64,000 nucleotides of DNA from NCBI GenBank assembly GCA_964036195.1, contig OZ038460.1, forward strand, positions 14,325,504-14,389,503, given 5' to 3'. Every line of letters begins with the position of its first letter. Position 1 is the first letter of the stretch. The stretch comes from Sphaerolaimus hirsutus (Eukaryota; Nematoda; Chromadorea; Monhysterida; Sphaerolaimidae). Below, piece after piece: positions 20,792-48,413 of the stretch. The notes under the pieces are model-generated. The model was not told the origin of the DNA and made no database searches. It worked only from the letters and a program-made list of their open reading frames with translations. Position numbers and translations under genes: made by a program.

Positions 20792-23700
20792 TCAATAATT
20801 ATCATCCTGCAGCACATACTCAGCACCATGAATCTCTATACATGCGGCTATCAAAATCAACGCTTTCCTCAATCTTCTATTGATCGCAGCCAATTGTTTG
20901 TCGCTCAAAACGGGATAAGTCGGATCCAGGGCGAGCCACTCATTTAAAAGCTGGGCAAAGTTCACCTCGGAATATCTCAACAACATTTGGTACATTCTAG
21001 ATCTGACTTGGCAGCACTGATAAATGGGCGCCAAAATCGTCAGTTCATCAATGTCTGGGTGCCGAAATGCCTTCCCGTTATCCAATAGGATGACCATTGG
21101 CGTCTGCGCATGAAAATGTCATTATAAAACATCTCGCTCAGTTGCATTTGCAGTTGCAAAGTAAATGCACAAACGCAACAAAACACTCCAGAGTGTATAA
21201 AAGCGGAAAAGCATCGCGCCGTGTATTGGCTCCAACGATTTTCACATAGTATACTCCGCGGACCGATTGACTGTATTTTCCGTCCGGCCTATGGCTTGGC
21301 TTGGGTTGCACGCGGGAAGTTTTTTATAAAGAGTCGCGTCTGCTGACCAAATTGCACGCATGTGGTTGACTTTAATGAAAAACACGACCCCCACACTGCA
21401 CGCGTATTTAATTGCGCCGATTGAATTGACACTTTTCATGCCAACAATTTTGTGCGGAATGGATCAAAGGCTGTATGCGATCGGATTAAGCGTACATTTA
21501 GCGTAGATCGTTCCCGTTTTTTGTTACATCATTCAAAGTTTACATCAGAATAGATACTTGACAGTGGTGAATTCAGACTTTTACAAAAATACATTTTATA
21601 AATACATCTACAAAATTTTGACGTAAGTGGATATGTAAAAACAACATTTGAAGAGTGAGAATTAAAATTGTATGTAAAAAACGACGTAAACTTGTTCTTA
21701 TCATAAACACCTTCCCGGTCAAGTTTGTTGCGGCAATTTATTCACTACAGCGGATTATAGCGAAAGGCAAGCCATGGGCGGAGCTTAGGGACCTTTTGAT
21801 TTTTGTGTGCCCACCGTAATTTGTCTTGGAATGGTTTATGCCTTGGAATGGATGTTTGAACTTTCGTTTGCATTTTGGGGGTCAGAGCGGGATGCATCAA
21901 AGGGCACCCACACGTTCTCAAATTGATGTATTTAATTAGTTCTAATGAGAAGTTTTTTGTAGTTTTGCCGTCAAGTTAGCTACCCATTTTTTATTTCACT
22001 TCGGAAGCTATATCTCGGGCTATGGTGAGGTTATAGTGCTGAAACTTTGTCATCAAAGCAGAGCACATCAAATATTGCCACACATCGCTGATCAAGATTA
22101 GGGTTGGAAAAAAAACGTTTTTTTTTAACTCGATGTTTTTTTTAAAAAAAAAACGTTTTTTTTTAAAAAAAAACGTTTTTTTTTAAAGCTCCCAGATATG
22201 ACCTAGTGTCAACATATATAGGTATGTCAGACACTGGCAATACTCTGTGATGTTAAATATGACCATATAATGGCTGTGGAGCCATGGGATAGCATTATAA
22301 GTGGTGATTTGTGTCAAAAATATCCATTTTTCGTCGACATATCGTTCGTATATCGCCTTATAGTCGAATGTTTGTGACTTCAGGTAAAGTTTGGCACGGA
22401 ATGGTGATCAAACAAGGTTATAAAAGGAGGTTGTTACTTTGGGAGTGAAGTCACACACTGTGGAGGTACATGGAAGCACATTACCTCAATATTATATATT
22501 ACAGCAACCAGGGACGTAGCCAGGATTTTTGAGCGGGGGGGGCGGATTGTATACGGAACCCGGCGAACGGGGGGGGCGGCGCCCCCCCCCCTAAAATTGA
22601 CCCCTGTTGTAGGGGAATGGCGCCATGTTGCTGGCGCCATTCGCAGGCGCCACGCCATGGCGCCACTGGCGTTGGCATTGGTGCCAAAACAGCAGTATAT
22701 GTCTGTTTTTTACAGGCATATACAGCGACATGGACAGAAATTGAGTCCATTGTCACTGGCTTTTAGGCCGCAAGGACTGGTCAGCCAAAAAGATATGTTG
22801 TAATGGGAGAATGCGCGCTTGCGCGCAAAAAAATTTCAAACTGTCGACAAAATCGTCGTCTGAAAGTGCCATTTCTGGCACATTTTTTGGCCCGGCCCGG
22901 GAAGGGGGGGGGCGGCCGCCCCCCCCCTGGCTACGTCCTTGACAGCAACATATGTCGGCTTATTCACCCATGGTAGCACATAGAAATGGATGTTATGATA
23001 CTAAAAATGCAACAAAACCAATGAAAACAACCACCAATGTCAATTTGAGTGTGAAATTGCGCGCTTGCGCGCAAAAATTTTGCAAAATACCTAGTGCTTA
23101 GTACTAAAAATTTCGGCCGATGTTTTTTTTAAAAAAAAAACATTTCAGACGTCATGTTTTTTTTTAAAAAAAACGTTTAAAAAAAAAAAAACGTTTAAAA
23201 AAAAACATCGGCCAACCCTAATCAAGATCATCAAAATTCTACCGGCCACAAGTATTTACACACAAATTAAAGCCACCACACCCAATCTGAGCAATAATCC
23301 CGAGTGAGTCCAGAGTTAATCCCATGGCACTCAACCTTTGATCCATTCCGACCCCGACCTGAGTTCATCATCAAGGCGGGGTCAATGCCTAAAAATATTC
23401 CCAAGCGCAAGCGGGCAGCGTGCCAAGCCGGACGGAAAGTAGAATCTAGCCCGCGGACCGCATGCTATACATTTTTCTGAATCAAACACTCCATCATGAC
23501 ATCATCAATTATAAAATAAAAATTGTTCCAAAAAGAAAAAATAATCTCAGATACGAAACATATTTTGTTTGTACATATTTAGTCGACTCCGCCTTGTTAT
23601 AAAATTTTTTTTTGAGAACACGCGTACATAAGTATCCTGCTCACGCGTGATCGAATAAGACATAAGTGGTCTGTCGAGCATAGAAATTTGCAAACTGTGA

Positions 23701-26700
23701 AAGTGAACGCATGCAATGCTGCCTTCTCGAGAACGAAATCAAAACCCTGATGTAATAACAAATTCTAAGCACTTCTAATTCCGACGCACCTGTACACCAT
23801 GAAAAATTTCCACATGATGTCTGTCCGCGTTGCCCATGATCCAATCAAAGAGCGCAGTGTCCATCATGTCCAAATAAATTGGCGGATTGCCAAAAATTGT
23901 GTGTCTGCGCACAGTGAGCTCGCAAAAATCGCGCCGACTTTCCCACGTGGCCGATTTGCCAGATTCTGCGACGGCAGTTCACATTCACAGCGAAAGACAG
24001 GTCAGTGAAAATTTAAAGGGACTGGGGTATCGGGATTTTTGCCCGTCATTTTCGTCGCGTGGCAGTGCAAAGGCAGCTAAATTGCCACAAACTTTCAATT
24101 TCATTTGCTGGCTCCGCGACGAGACACAAATGCCTGGTATTTATTCATTTTGATTTGTCGGGACCCAGGTAGATCGAAATCTTCCCGTTTCACTTCATTT
24201 TACCCGACAACGGTTAATATCACCGTTAACAAGACTAGGGTTGGCCGATGTTTTTTTAAAAACGTTTTTTATTAAAAAAAACGTTTTTTTTAATAAAAAA
24301 AACATGACGTCCGAAATGTTTTTTTTTAAAAAAAACATCGACCGAAATTTTTAGTACTAAGCACTAGGTATTTTGCAAAATTTTTGCGCGCAAGCGCGCA
24401 ATTTCACACACAAATTGACATTGGTGGTTGTTTTCATTGGTTTTGTGGCATTTTTAGTATCAAAGTATCCATTTATATATGCTACCATGGGTGAATAAGC
24501 CGTCATATGTTGCTGTAGTATATAATATTGAGGTAATGTGCTTCCATGTACCTCCACAGTGTGTAACTTCACTCCCAAAGTAACAACCTTGTTTTATAAC
24601 CTTGTTTGATCACTATTCCGTGCCAAACTTGACCTGAAGTCACGAACATTCGACTATAAGGCGATATACGAATGATATGTCGACAAAAAATGGATATTTT
24701 TGACACAAATCACCACTTACAATGCTATCCCATGGCTCCACAGACATTATATGGTCATATATAACATCACAGAGTATTGCCACTGTCTGATATACCTATA
24801 TATGTTGACACAAGGTTATATCTGGGAGCTTTTAAAAAAAAACGTTTTTTATTAAAAAAAACGTTTTTTTAAAAAAAAAAACATCGAGTTAAAAAAAAAC
24901 GTTTTTTTTCCAACCCTAAACAAGACCTACCATAACTTCTGATCCACGGACTCGCGATGCGCTCCAGCGAGCTGTACGAATTCCACAAAACTATGGCGCC
25001 AGGTAGATTGCCAGAAGCATCCGCGCACACGGGGCTAGAGGGGCGGCAGTAATGGCACTTGCCGTAGAAGCACCTGGGTTCGAAAAAAATTAGTAAGTTT
25101 AGTCAACTTGTCTACTCGAACTGGATGCTGATCAGCTAGAACGGCAGCGACCGTCAATTCAATAAGAATCAACAATCAAAATCGACCCTGTGCCGGCAGC
25201 CCTGTAAACCCGCTGGCCATGTAGCGTCAAAAATTTCTATTTTTGACGTTTCTGGTCACTTTTCACTTTTTAAAGTGGTGAACACATTGTGGTGAGTAAA
25301 GTCAAATATGATAAGAAATGCCATTACTTATAATATTTGATTTTATTCAAATGTGTTCAGCACTTTAAAAAGTGACTAAAAACGTCAAAAATGTCTATTT
25401 TTGATGTTTTTTTGTCACTTCACACTTTATAAGGTGAAGATATTCCTTGAATAAAGTCAAACTATGATGAGTAAAGATTTCTCATCATATACATGGGTCT
25501 ACGTTGCCGTGGCGTAGAATTACATGTCCACCCGGTCTCTACATGGCCAGCGGGTTTACATGGCCAGGGAGCCTACGTCTCAAAATCCACACTGCACACA
25601 AACCAGCGCTTAGTCTGTTTATCCTTGTAAAAGGTTGCATTCAGCTTGGGGTCCATCACCCGCGGCAAGGCCTCCTTTTGTAGGTCAATGCTGCGACCGA
25701 CTGCGACCGGCGTCCGCGGCAGTTGTAAAAGTATGCCTGCGCGCAAATGGAGCATCTCATGCAATTCATTCACACTGGAGATGGTTCCGTTTTAGCATTC
25801 CGGGCACTTCTAGACCCGGCAAATGTCAAACCATGCTAGCCATTTTCTAGGACATTTTACATGACTCTTGACACTTTGCGTGACATTTGACATTTCACAG
25901 GGTCTGGGACTGCCCCCAGTTGACACACAACTACATACATAGCAACAAACTGAGGTAGAAAGCGGCGATCTCCGCCGCGTGTCTGTCCGGCCCGGCGTAG
26001 GGGGTGTCGCTGGGCGCCATCTTGTCCCTGTGCAGCAGCTCAGGCTTGAACAGAGCGTACTGGCCCCCGCGCAGGCGCAGCGCCAATTTGAGCTGTTTTT
26101 GAGATGTTGGGCGGAGAACCAGGAAATATAATTCGAAACCTTTTTTCATAGCACCATACGAAGAAGCCTATACTCGACGGACAGCACACCTAGCATGAAA
26201 ACCTACCATAATTTAATGAATAAAATTTCGTGAAAAATTTCGTGATTAATTATTTCACAGTAAAATCGCAATATTATTATGAAAAAACTGTATAATTTTT
26301 GGTTCATTATTCAGACGGGTTATGGTAGGTTTTCATACCAAGTGTGATGTCCTCCGCGTATACAAGAAACTGACTTGAGTGCCCTTTTTGGGGGTGCCAA
26401 TTTCATCGATGGGTGCGGTGGCCACAGCGCGGACGACTTTCGTCATTTCTCGCATGGTGAGGTTGTGCGGCGCTAGCGCCCTACTGTGCGTCCAACTATC
26501 GATGTTTTTCCATATTGCCTGTGACACGAATCGATTGCCACCTTCATGTGATAGGAATCTACAAATTCTTCTTTACTGAATATTACCGCACATTGACGGA
26601 TGATAAATTATTTTGGGAAAAAATGACGACGGTGAAAGCATGAGAAATATAATGCAATTGACCAGCTACGTACCATGTAAAAAATTGAGTGCTTTTTACC

Positions 26701-28507
26701 GATTACCGACATCTTTACCGATTTTTACATGAGATCCCTGGAGCGCTGACAATATTCGACAGCTCTTTACGAATTATGGCAAGTAAAAAACAACGGAAAA
26801 TACCAAGCCCACCGACTTGCAACTGGCTGTCACTTAGTGGGTCAATTTCTTCATCCCCATCCTCAAAATACTTTGACGGTTTTTTCTCAACGGAAAAAGT
26901 ATTCGGCGGCAAATTGCGCATTCTCCTCTCCACCAAATCGGCTACAAAGTCCACCTGGGCTCAAATTCAATTAAAACGTAAAGGTGCACGTAAAGCGACC
27001 CACACGTGAATAAGAGCCCACACACACTAGTTGACATTTTTTGTGTCAAATTCGTGACAACTGAATGTCAACTATATATGACAAGGCTGTCTTAAAAGCG
27101 TCACTTGACAGAAACAATGAAAATTAAGTGTCACAATTAAGTGTTCAGTTTAAACCTCATAATTTACCAAAATTTAGTTGACACGAATTTTGATGGCAAC
27201 TAGTTTGTGCGGGTCTTAATCCCACGAAATTGTACACTTTGGACGCCTCACATGAACCTTCCACTCTATCTAATTGAATTTAGCACCTGGGGCTGGGGCG
27301 ACCCCATCGGGGGGCACAGACCGCTGCACGCATCCGAGTCCGTGTCTTCGTTCAATGGGCCACCGTGTATAGCCTCGGCGTGCTCCACCAAGCGATCCGG
27401 GTCTTTGAGAAGATTCGGGGATAGTTATATACTGTATTGATTTGGTCAGAGTACCGGGTAATCGGTACTTTATTTTTACACAGAGCCTTAACTTTTGCAT
27501 TCAAATAGAGCATGGTACTGTGTGAAATCAAACGGATGATTTCAAAAGCGAAAAAAAAGACAAGACCAAAAGTTTGGGCTTCACAGCCTGCCCTGGCTAC
27601 AAACTTGACCACCAATATTTAAAACAAACAACAAACGAATTCCCTTAAAACTCGAAAGTAAACCACAACAAACCCAATCCCGCCCTCATAGCCCTAACAA
27701 CCCTCTTTTCCTGTCTCAAAGTCTTGTCAGACTTGAACTGATTAGCATTTTTCAGCCCGCCCCTCTCGATGACGCCTCCGTGGGAGGGATGGTGGAAACC
27801 AATAAGGTCGCTGTCCACGGACATGTCTAGCTGCAGCGACGGGAGGGAACGGCTGGGGGAGGGTAGTTTGGTGTGATGGATTATTAGAGGGTGGTATGGT
27901 AGGCACTTCGATTTTTTTTTAAACTGCAGTCATTATCTATTTGGTTACCGTATACTCTCGAATAAGACTCCAGGGGAGTCATCATTTCGTCAGAATTTTT
28001 GAGGGGAGTTATTCGAGGGAGTGTTTTTTAGTCCTCAAAGACTTATGACTTAGTTCATTGTATGAATGCTGTCATTCATGTAATCCAGGTATTGTTCAAC
28101 AACAACAAAAAGGTGTATACACTGCATACACGTGACGCATCTGCGCCCGATGCCACATGATAAGAATCTTTGTATTTTCATTGATCGTGTTTGTAAATTT
28201 TGCAGCATCTTTTACACTCAGAGGGGGAGTTTTTCAACGGGGGGGCTATTTTTCCTCACCTCCCCAACAGGGGGCAGTTATGCAATGAGAGAGTTATTCG
28301 AGGAGAGTCTTACTCGAGGATATACGGTATGTGAAATCACCTAGCGGCGATATTCATGTACACGTTGAGGGCGGCGACGAGCAGCGCCATGGTGATCATG
28401 GCGGCGGCCAGGTGCTTGAAAGTGACCCGCTGCGTCTGCGCCACCAGCGGCGTGTGCTGCCGGCGGACGGCGCCGAACGGCAGGTTCGGGTCCAGGTACG
28501 ACCGCAT
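20792..28507 (-). CDS. FAM20B-like: Glycosaminoglycan xylosylkinase-like (FAM20B family) secretory kinase
   Basis: Minus-strand spliced model, 10 exons: 28507-28341, 27852-27674, 27402-27287, 26954-26817, 26518-26375, 26092-25939, 25736-25598, 25073-24931, 23965-23790, 21103-20792. They total 1668 nt (555 aa), phases all agree and every intron is GT-AG. In other animals FAM20B phosphorylates xylose in the proteoglycan linkage region in the Golgi. Seen here: a type II signal anchor near residues 33-55, GTQ/LKLALRLRGGQYALFKP with the ATP-site Lys near 264, YAGPDRHAAEIAAFYL, VGRSIDL, CFYGKCHYC near 347-355, GNADRHH with catalytic Asp near 441, LLDNGKAF with metal-binding Asp near 460, and ILAPIYQCC. 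It is longer than vertebrate FAM20B (about 410 aa), mostly in the N-terminal stem. Exons 2-4 are the least conserved. Convergent with K2P-B; a second last exon lies at 10547. Confidence 0.9.
22099..23220. mobile_element. hAT-like element, TAGGGTTGG ends, 8-bp TSD
   Basis: Starts TAGGGTTGG, ends with the inverse CCAACCCTA, and is flanked by ATCAAGAT on both sides (22091-22098, 23221-23228). Subterminal poly-A/poly-T blocks separated by AACG repeat at both ends. It is interrupted by the CAGGG-type element at 22509-22941. A shorter related copy sits at 24236-24918. Confidence 0.85.
22509..22941. mobile_element. hAT-like MITE, CAGGG ends, nested
   Basis: Starts CAGGGACGTAGCCAGG, ends CCTGGCTACGTCCTTG, with ACAGCAAC on both sides (22501-22508, 22942-22949). 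The interior has GGCGCCATG-rich sequence and GCGCGCTTGCGCGC. It inserted into the TAGGGTTGG-type element; the uninterrupted equivalent is at 24236-24918. Confidence 0.85.
24236..24918. mobile_element. hAT-like element in FAM20B intron 8
   Basis: Starts TAGGGTTGG, ends CCAACCCTA, flanked by AACAAGAC on both sides (24228-24235, 24919-24926). It is essentially the reverse complement of the uninterrupted form of the element at 22099. Its end lies only about a dozen bases from the exon 8 donor at 24930. Confidence 0.85.
25200..25569. mobile_element. TIR element in FAM20B intron 7
   Basis: The left end CCCTGTAAACCCGCTGGCCA is answered on the right by TGGCCAGCGGGTTTACATGG. The interior has paired CAAAAATTTCTATTTTTGACG and AAAAACGTCAAAAATGTC segments. 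No coding content. Confidence 0.65.
25802..25919 (+). mobile_element. Introner-like MITE, copy IE5, within FAM20B intron 6
   Basis: The right end GGTCTGGGACTGCCCCCAG is well kept. The left end (GGGCACTTCTAGACCC) is worn. It carries the family motifs CTTGACACTTTGCGTGACAT and TTTACATGAC. It lies wholly inside a longer GT-AG intron and is antisense to FAM20B, so here it does not define the intron. Confidence 0.75.
26189..26345. mobile_element. Short TIR element in FAM20B intron 5
   Basis: Inverted ends ATGAAAACCTACCATAATTT and GGTTATGGTAGGTTTTCAT, with an AT-rich interior. Related pieces at 34985-35165 and 56945-57110 share ACCTACCATA and TTTGCGGTCC motifs. Confidence 0.6.
27946..28329. mobile_element. 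CCGTATA-type MITE in FAM20B intron 1
   Basis: The ends TACCGTATACTCTCGAATAA and TTACTCGAGGATATACGGTA mark a full-length family member. It starts a dozen bases from the exon 1 donor (28340). A direct TA flanks both ends. Confidence 0.7.
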
Positions 28508-28559
28508 CGCCGCCGCTGACGCATGAAAACAGCGCCGGTCCACGCGGCAGCCAGTGGTG

Positions 28560-29285
28560 GACTATTCAACTGGCGGCCATTTTTGTTGGGGCCCTGTGAA
28601 CGAAATTGCGGCTACACTGCGCCGTGTAGCGGCCGTGGCGAGAAAAAACCGCGCGACTTGAATTGAAGGTAAAATGAAAATTGCAAAGGGGTATCCTCCA
28701 CCCGAAGCGGTCCGAAAAAACGATGGGTCAGCTCGTCAATTGTGGTTTATTGTTTGTATTTACGTCGGAGATAATCAAGCGTAGATATTTCACCGCCCAG
28801 CTTTTACCATTTCATAGCGACAACATTCAACGTCATGTGCTGATCATTGTACTATTTAGAATACAATATATATTTACTAAAGTTTATGAGACTTAAAATC
28901 GGAGTATGAGTTAAAATGAGTATTTAAATACCTTCTGTATGTGCACTAACTAAAATTTTGTTTATTTCTAAATAAGTATTTGTTGAACTTGTATTCACAA
29001 CAACTATACGTTTAAGAACCGCTTCCATAGTCTGCAGCGCAGAAAAGCAAAAAGTGCACCCAACCACTACTATTTAAATATAGTATTTGAAAAATCATAT
29101 CCAAATTACCATTATCGGGGCCAAATTTCTTGATTATTCGCCCAATGAGTAGCCAATTATAGGTAATTATCGATAGTAACTATTACTGTGAAAATTAAGT
29201 AACAAAATCATTTTGGTGTAGAAATCGACACTGCCAAAGCCACGCGGAAACCGGACAGAGGTAATAGGCAAGAACCCCTGTCCTG
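28560..29285. other. FAM20B 5' flank
   Basis: Upstream of the FAM20B start on the minus strand. 28560-28660 is moderately GC-rich and could hold the 5' UTR and promoter, but no core promoter element stands out. The rest is AT-rich with nothing recognised. Confidence 0.35.
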
Positions 29286-29449
29286 GGGGCACTCACAGAC
29301 CCTGTAAAATGTCAAATGTCATGCAGTGTCAAAAATGCCATGTAAAATTCCCAGTAAAAAGTCAAACGACGTTTTGTTATTTTACTGGGCATTTTACATT
29401 AGTTTTGACACTTTGAATGACGTTTTACATTTTACAGATTCTGGGAGTG
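29286..29449 (-). mobile_element. Introner-like MITE, copy IE6 (intergenic)
   Basis: The left end is GGGGCACTCACAGACCC and the right is ACAGATTCTGGGAGTGG. On the minus strand it ends GTGAGTGCCCCCAG, the same acceptor-like terminus as the K2P introns. The inner palindrome is centred on AAACGACGTTTTG. It lies between FAM20B and FRMD, in no recognised gene. Confidence 0.8.
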
Positions 29450-31162
29450 GAACCCGCAGACAGCAAAAAGCATCTTAGAAGTAAAAAAGACAACAATTCA
29501 AAAAACAGTACCCATTCGCCTCAAAACTTTCTTCCAAATAAATAGTAGGTGTTCTAATGAAAAAGTGCAATTTGTTGCAAAGACAAAAGGTCATCAGTCG
29601 ATAAAGTGCAGAGGTCCAATTAAATATCATGTGACGCCGTCGCGACAGATGCAAACAGATATTCGAAAAATAAATTATAAGCACAGAGCAAACTGGAAAA
29701 GTGCATATTTGTCCAATCAGGTACATCAATTATGATGTAACGCAGTTACAGATGAATAAAATATACATTGAACATGTTGGCTGACTAGTTCACGTAGTCC
29801 AGGAGTATTCATGAAATATTTTTGAATAACGAATCGATTATAGACTGCGAGTCGCATTTTACAAATATGGACTGTTTGAATGGACAAAAACATTTACCAG
29901 TCTGCGTGGCCGCATAAAAAAGTGGTGCAAATAATTCGTCAATTTCTGCGACACAAACTCCAGCTCCAAACCAATCACCACAGCAATGTTTCACAATCTA
30001 GATTACAACGATATGCTATCACAACACGATTTATCAAATGCCCCCAAGCCCCTGTAAACGATTCACCGTTTAGCCACGCCCACTTTTACGCAATTAAACA
30101 GGAATGACCTTTTGCTCACTACCCAAAATTTGAAACTGCAATACAACCCCGTTAAGATAGACGCAAAACACAAGCACGGCAAAGTACGGGACAACACCTC
30201 AGAAAAGAGTTCAAGACAATGTTAGAACATCAAAACCACTCATATTAGACGAAAAACTTGCATTATGTTTTCTATGTGGGAACAGAATCGTGAAGTGCAT
30301 GCAACCCATAAATATGTTCTAATCATAGCCATCATTAACTACAAGTTGATCAAATTACATCACTAGCAATTTGTTTTCTTATACTTGTTTGCACAGCGTT
30401 GAAGGAAGAGACACAAGACACGTGTGGACACGAACCAAATTAACCTACAATTCGCTATTTGTAGCCGATCGAAATTGTTAGTAGAGGTTGGCAGTGACCG
30501 GGCACTTTGCCAGGACATCTCGTTAAACCTTGGCCACGTGCCAACATCGACAAATACAACACAAATTCAATTATAGTATAGTATGGCATGCATGATTATC
30601 ATGTGATGTGGATTCTAATCCTCTGCGATGGCCATGATCCATGGTCAGCATCCTGGACGAAATGTCTGATAATGAAAAAGGAAGTAACCAATCCCATTAT
30701 AATCATGGCATGCAGATAAAAGAAGGTGCCAAACAGCCAAATTGAACAGTGTTGAATGACTTCTCATTGGAGCTATTTTTCAACAGACAATTTTGAGGGG
30801 CTAGTTATTAAAGGTTCTTATTCAAAATATGACCACTCACAATCCGTCTCAACTTGGCTGAGTGGCACTATGTTACCTACACAAGTACACAACGCATGCA
30901 CGTACTTACTTAGAGCCGACAACTTTGTGTCTAAGCGGCTCATAGCAAAAGTGTCTAAATTGGTGTGTGCCGGGCACTGCATCCAGCCACGCGCGCATGC
31001 TGGCGCTCGTGTCGCAGACCTGCGAGCGCATACGAATGTTTGGATTTGAGGAAAATTGTTAATGGCCCCATGCACAATGGTTGACAGACGAAACTGATAA
31101 ATCAGCTTTGACCACATTTGAGTTTACCAAAATGAATCACTCTTCAAAATTTGTCGAAGGTT
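29450..31162. other. Intergenic, no gene recognised
   Basis: Between the FAM20B 5' side and the FRMD 3' side. Several short open frames lack motifs or conserved splice context. No repeat ends could be fixed. Confidence 0.4.
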
Positions 31163-31171
31163 GTTGACGAT

Positions 31172-31583
31172 GGCGAGAACCCGGCCGTAAAGTAAACCCG
31201 GCCGTAAAGTAAATCCGGCCGTAAGGCATAGTTGTACAAACGTATTTACGTTTACTCGATAAATACGTATACTCTAGTGCTGCGTAAATACGTTTACGTT
31301 TCCTCCCGAAAAAATACCGGTACTCAGTTACTCGCGTACTTTTTGAAAGTATTTCGCGAGTATTTACAGATACTTACGTTTACTCACCTTTTACACAGCG
31401 TAAAAGTAGAAAAAATTTACTTTACGTTTCTTGTATTCAGGTGTGATTACAAATAAAATACTTTACGTTTACGTTTACTTTGAAAAAAGTTCAATACTTT
31501 AAACAACTCTGCCGTAATGATGCCCGGCCTAAATAGCACCCTCTACTTTACGGCCGGGTTTACTTTACGGCCGGACCATCCCC
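31172..31583. mobile_element. TIR element with 9-bp TSD (CGGCCGTAAAGTAAA type)
   Basis: The flanking duplication GTTGACGAT lies at 31163-31171 and 31584-31592. The ends carry repeated CCCGGCCGTAAAGTAAA and its inverse. The interior repeats CGTAAACGTATTTACG-like motifs and includes GTTGTACAAACG ... TTTAAACAACTCTGCC. A second copy in inverse orientation is at 44389-44811. A 9-bp duplication suggests a Mutator-like source (inference). Confidence 0.8.
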
Positions 31584-31772
31584 GTTGACGATAGTGACCC
31601 ATGATAGTAAACTCAAACGAATATAACAGATGTAAATATCAGCTTTGAAAGTTTGGGTTGTCAACTAGTGTGAATGTTGGCTATGAATTGTATTTAGAAG
31701 CGTTCTTGACAAAGAAATGAATTAATCAACGAAAATAGACCTGCGAAAAGACACATTTCAGGCGCCAGTATG

Positions 31773-47385
<15,613 letters not shown>

Positions 47386-47589
47386 GGTGCCAATTTGCGT
47401 GCGGTAAGACTGCGAATGGATAGAGTAAGAGTGTTGTGGTTTGAAACGTGGCGGTGTGTGCATGCAAGTTTCCATGATTCGATTATAAGTAACGAAAATA
47501 GAATTGGGGAACCGATCCCAGAGCGTGAGAGAAACTAAAAAAATTTCAAAGTTGTGTGTGTGTACAAAAAACACCCGAAAAACGCACCT

Positions 47590-48041
47590 GCAATTATCCC
47601 GATTAAAGGTTTAGTCGCAGATCCACCCGGTCGGCGACAAAATATCGACCCACCGATTAAAAAAAATCACTCGGCTAGATTAGCACGTTCGATTAGCTTA
47701 GCACTAGTTTATTGTCAATTCGCCGTTGTAAAGCATCTAGGCTTCAGCGCACTTCAACTGAATACAAAAATACGCCTCTACGGGCGGCGGCAGTAGGCTT
47801 CTATAGGCGACAGCTGGGTGCTATTGGATTTACGCGCCGTTTTTCGCTGCAAATGACAAGTGCGCATGGCGGATTAGAAATGTGTCGGTAAAAAAACGCA
47901 TTTTAGTTTGACGTTTGATGGTAGTGGTCGAGAATTCAACGACATACTTTCGGTAAATACTTTAAAGTCAGAAATGTGGCGCCGCGCTGACAGTTATATT
48001 TTGCCAATTTTGGTGCAGCGTTGGCTACAAACGCAACAACT
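47590..48041. other. FRMD 5' flank
   Basis: Upstream of the FRMD start on the minus strand. A small GC-richer block at 47770-47850 contains a CCAAT motif (minus strand, near 47823) and could include the promoter. No clear TATA or initiator. Weak support. Confidence 0.3.
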
Positions 48042-48049
48042 GTGACACA

Positions 48050-48405
48050 CAGGGCCGTATCCAGGGGGGGCGGGGGAGGGCTGCAGCCCCCACCCCCTCC
48101 CGGGGCGAGACCAGAAAGTGACCAGAAAATGCCACTTTTTCAACGTCAACGTACAAAATTTTGCGCGCAAGCGCGCATTCTTCACCAGATATAAGGTATT
48201 ATAATCAGATTTGCTCCATGTGGCCGCAAATCATTAAAAATGTTGTGCTTTTTGCTGCTTTGTATGTATATTTACATACATATACAGCGTTCCATGGCGC
48301 TGACGCCAACGCCAATGGCGCCATTCCGCCACTATGTAGCCATTCCGCCGCCGGGCTCCGTAAACAAGCAGCCCCCCCCGCTCAAAAATCCTGGATACGT
48401 CCCTG
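48050..48405. mobile_element. hAT-like MITE, CAGGG type, 8-bp TSD
   Basis: Starts CAGGGCCGTATCCAGG, ends CCTGGATACGTCCCTG, with GTGACACA on both sides (48042-48049, 48406-48413). Internal GCGCGCAAGCGCGC and CATGGCGC segments as in 20269-20712. Confidence 0.85.
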
Positions 48406-48413
48406 GTGACACA

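Larger units (their letters stand above)
21266..23450. mobile_element. 2.2-kb TIR element with 10-bp TSD, nested hosts
   Basis: The site CCGCGGACCG is duplicated (21256-21265 and 23451-23460). Unit A has the empty site (CCGCGTACCG, 11015-11024). Inverted ends share TTTTCCGTCCGGC on the left and GCCGGACGGAAAG on the right, and subterminal GGAATGGATCAAAGG is inverted too. It contains the nested hAT-like elements at 22099 and 22509. No transposase was recognised. The 9-10 bp duplication suggests a Mutator-like affiliation (inference). Confidence 0.75.
11131..23600. repeat. Tandem segmental duplication, unit B
   Basis: Direct tandem copy of unit A, longer because of insertions: the LINE-in-MITE block (12221-14190), a hAT-like element (15506-16302), a MITE (17087-17387), introner IE4, a hAT-like element (20269-20712) and a 2.2-kb TIR element (21266-23450). 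Homology resumes after the last one at CATGCTATACATTTTTCTGA (23461) and fades by about 23600, inside FAM20B intron 9. The duplication breakpoint therefore lies in that intron. Confidence 0.85.

Noticed and set aside
25737-25773. Longer 5' extension of FAM20B exon 7 (an upstream in-frame segment beginning VNELHEM)
   Set aside because: Only the acceptor GCGCAG|GCATAC gives the phase needed after exon 6 and aligns with the family's ILLxxxRxPxxVGR segment.
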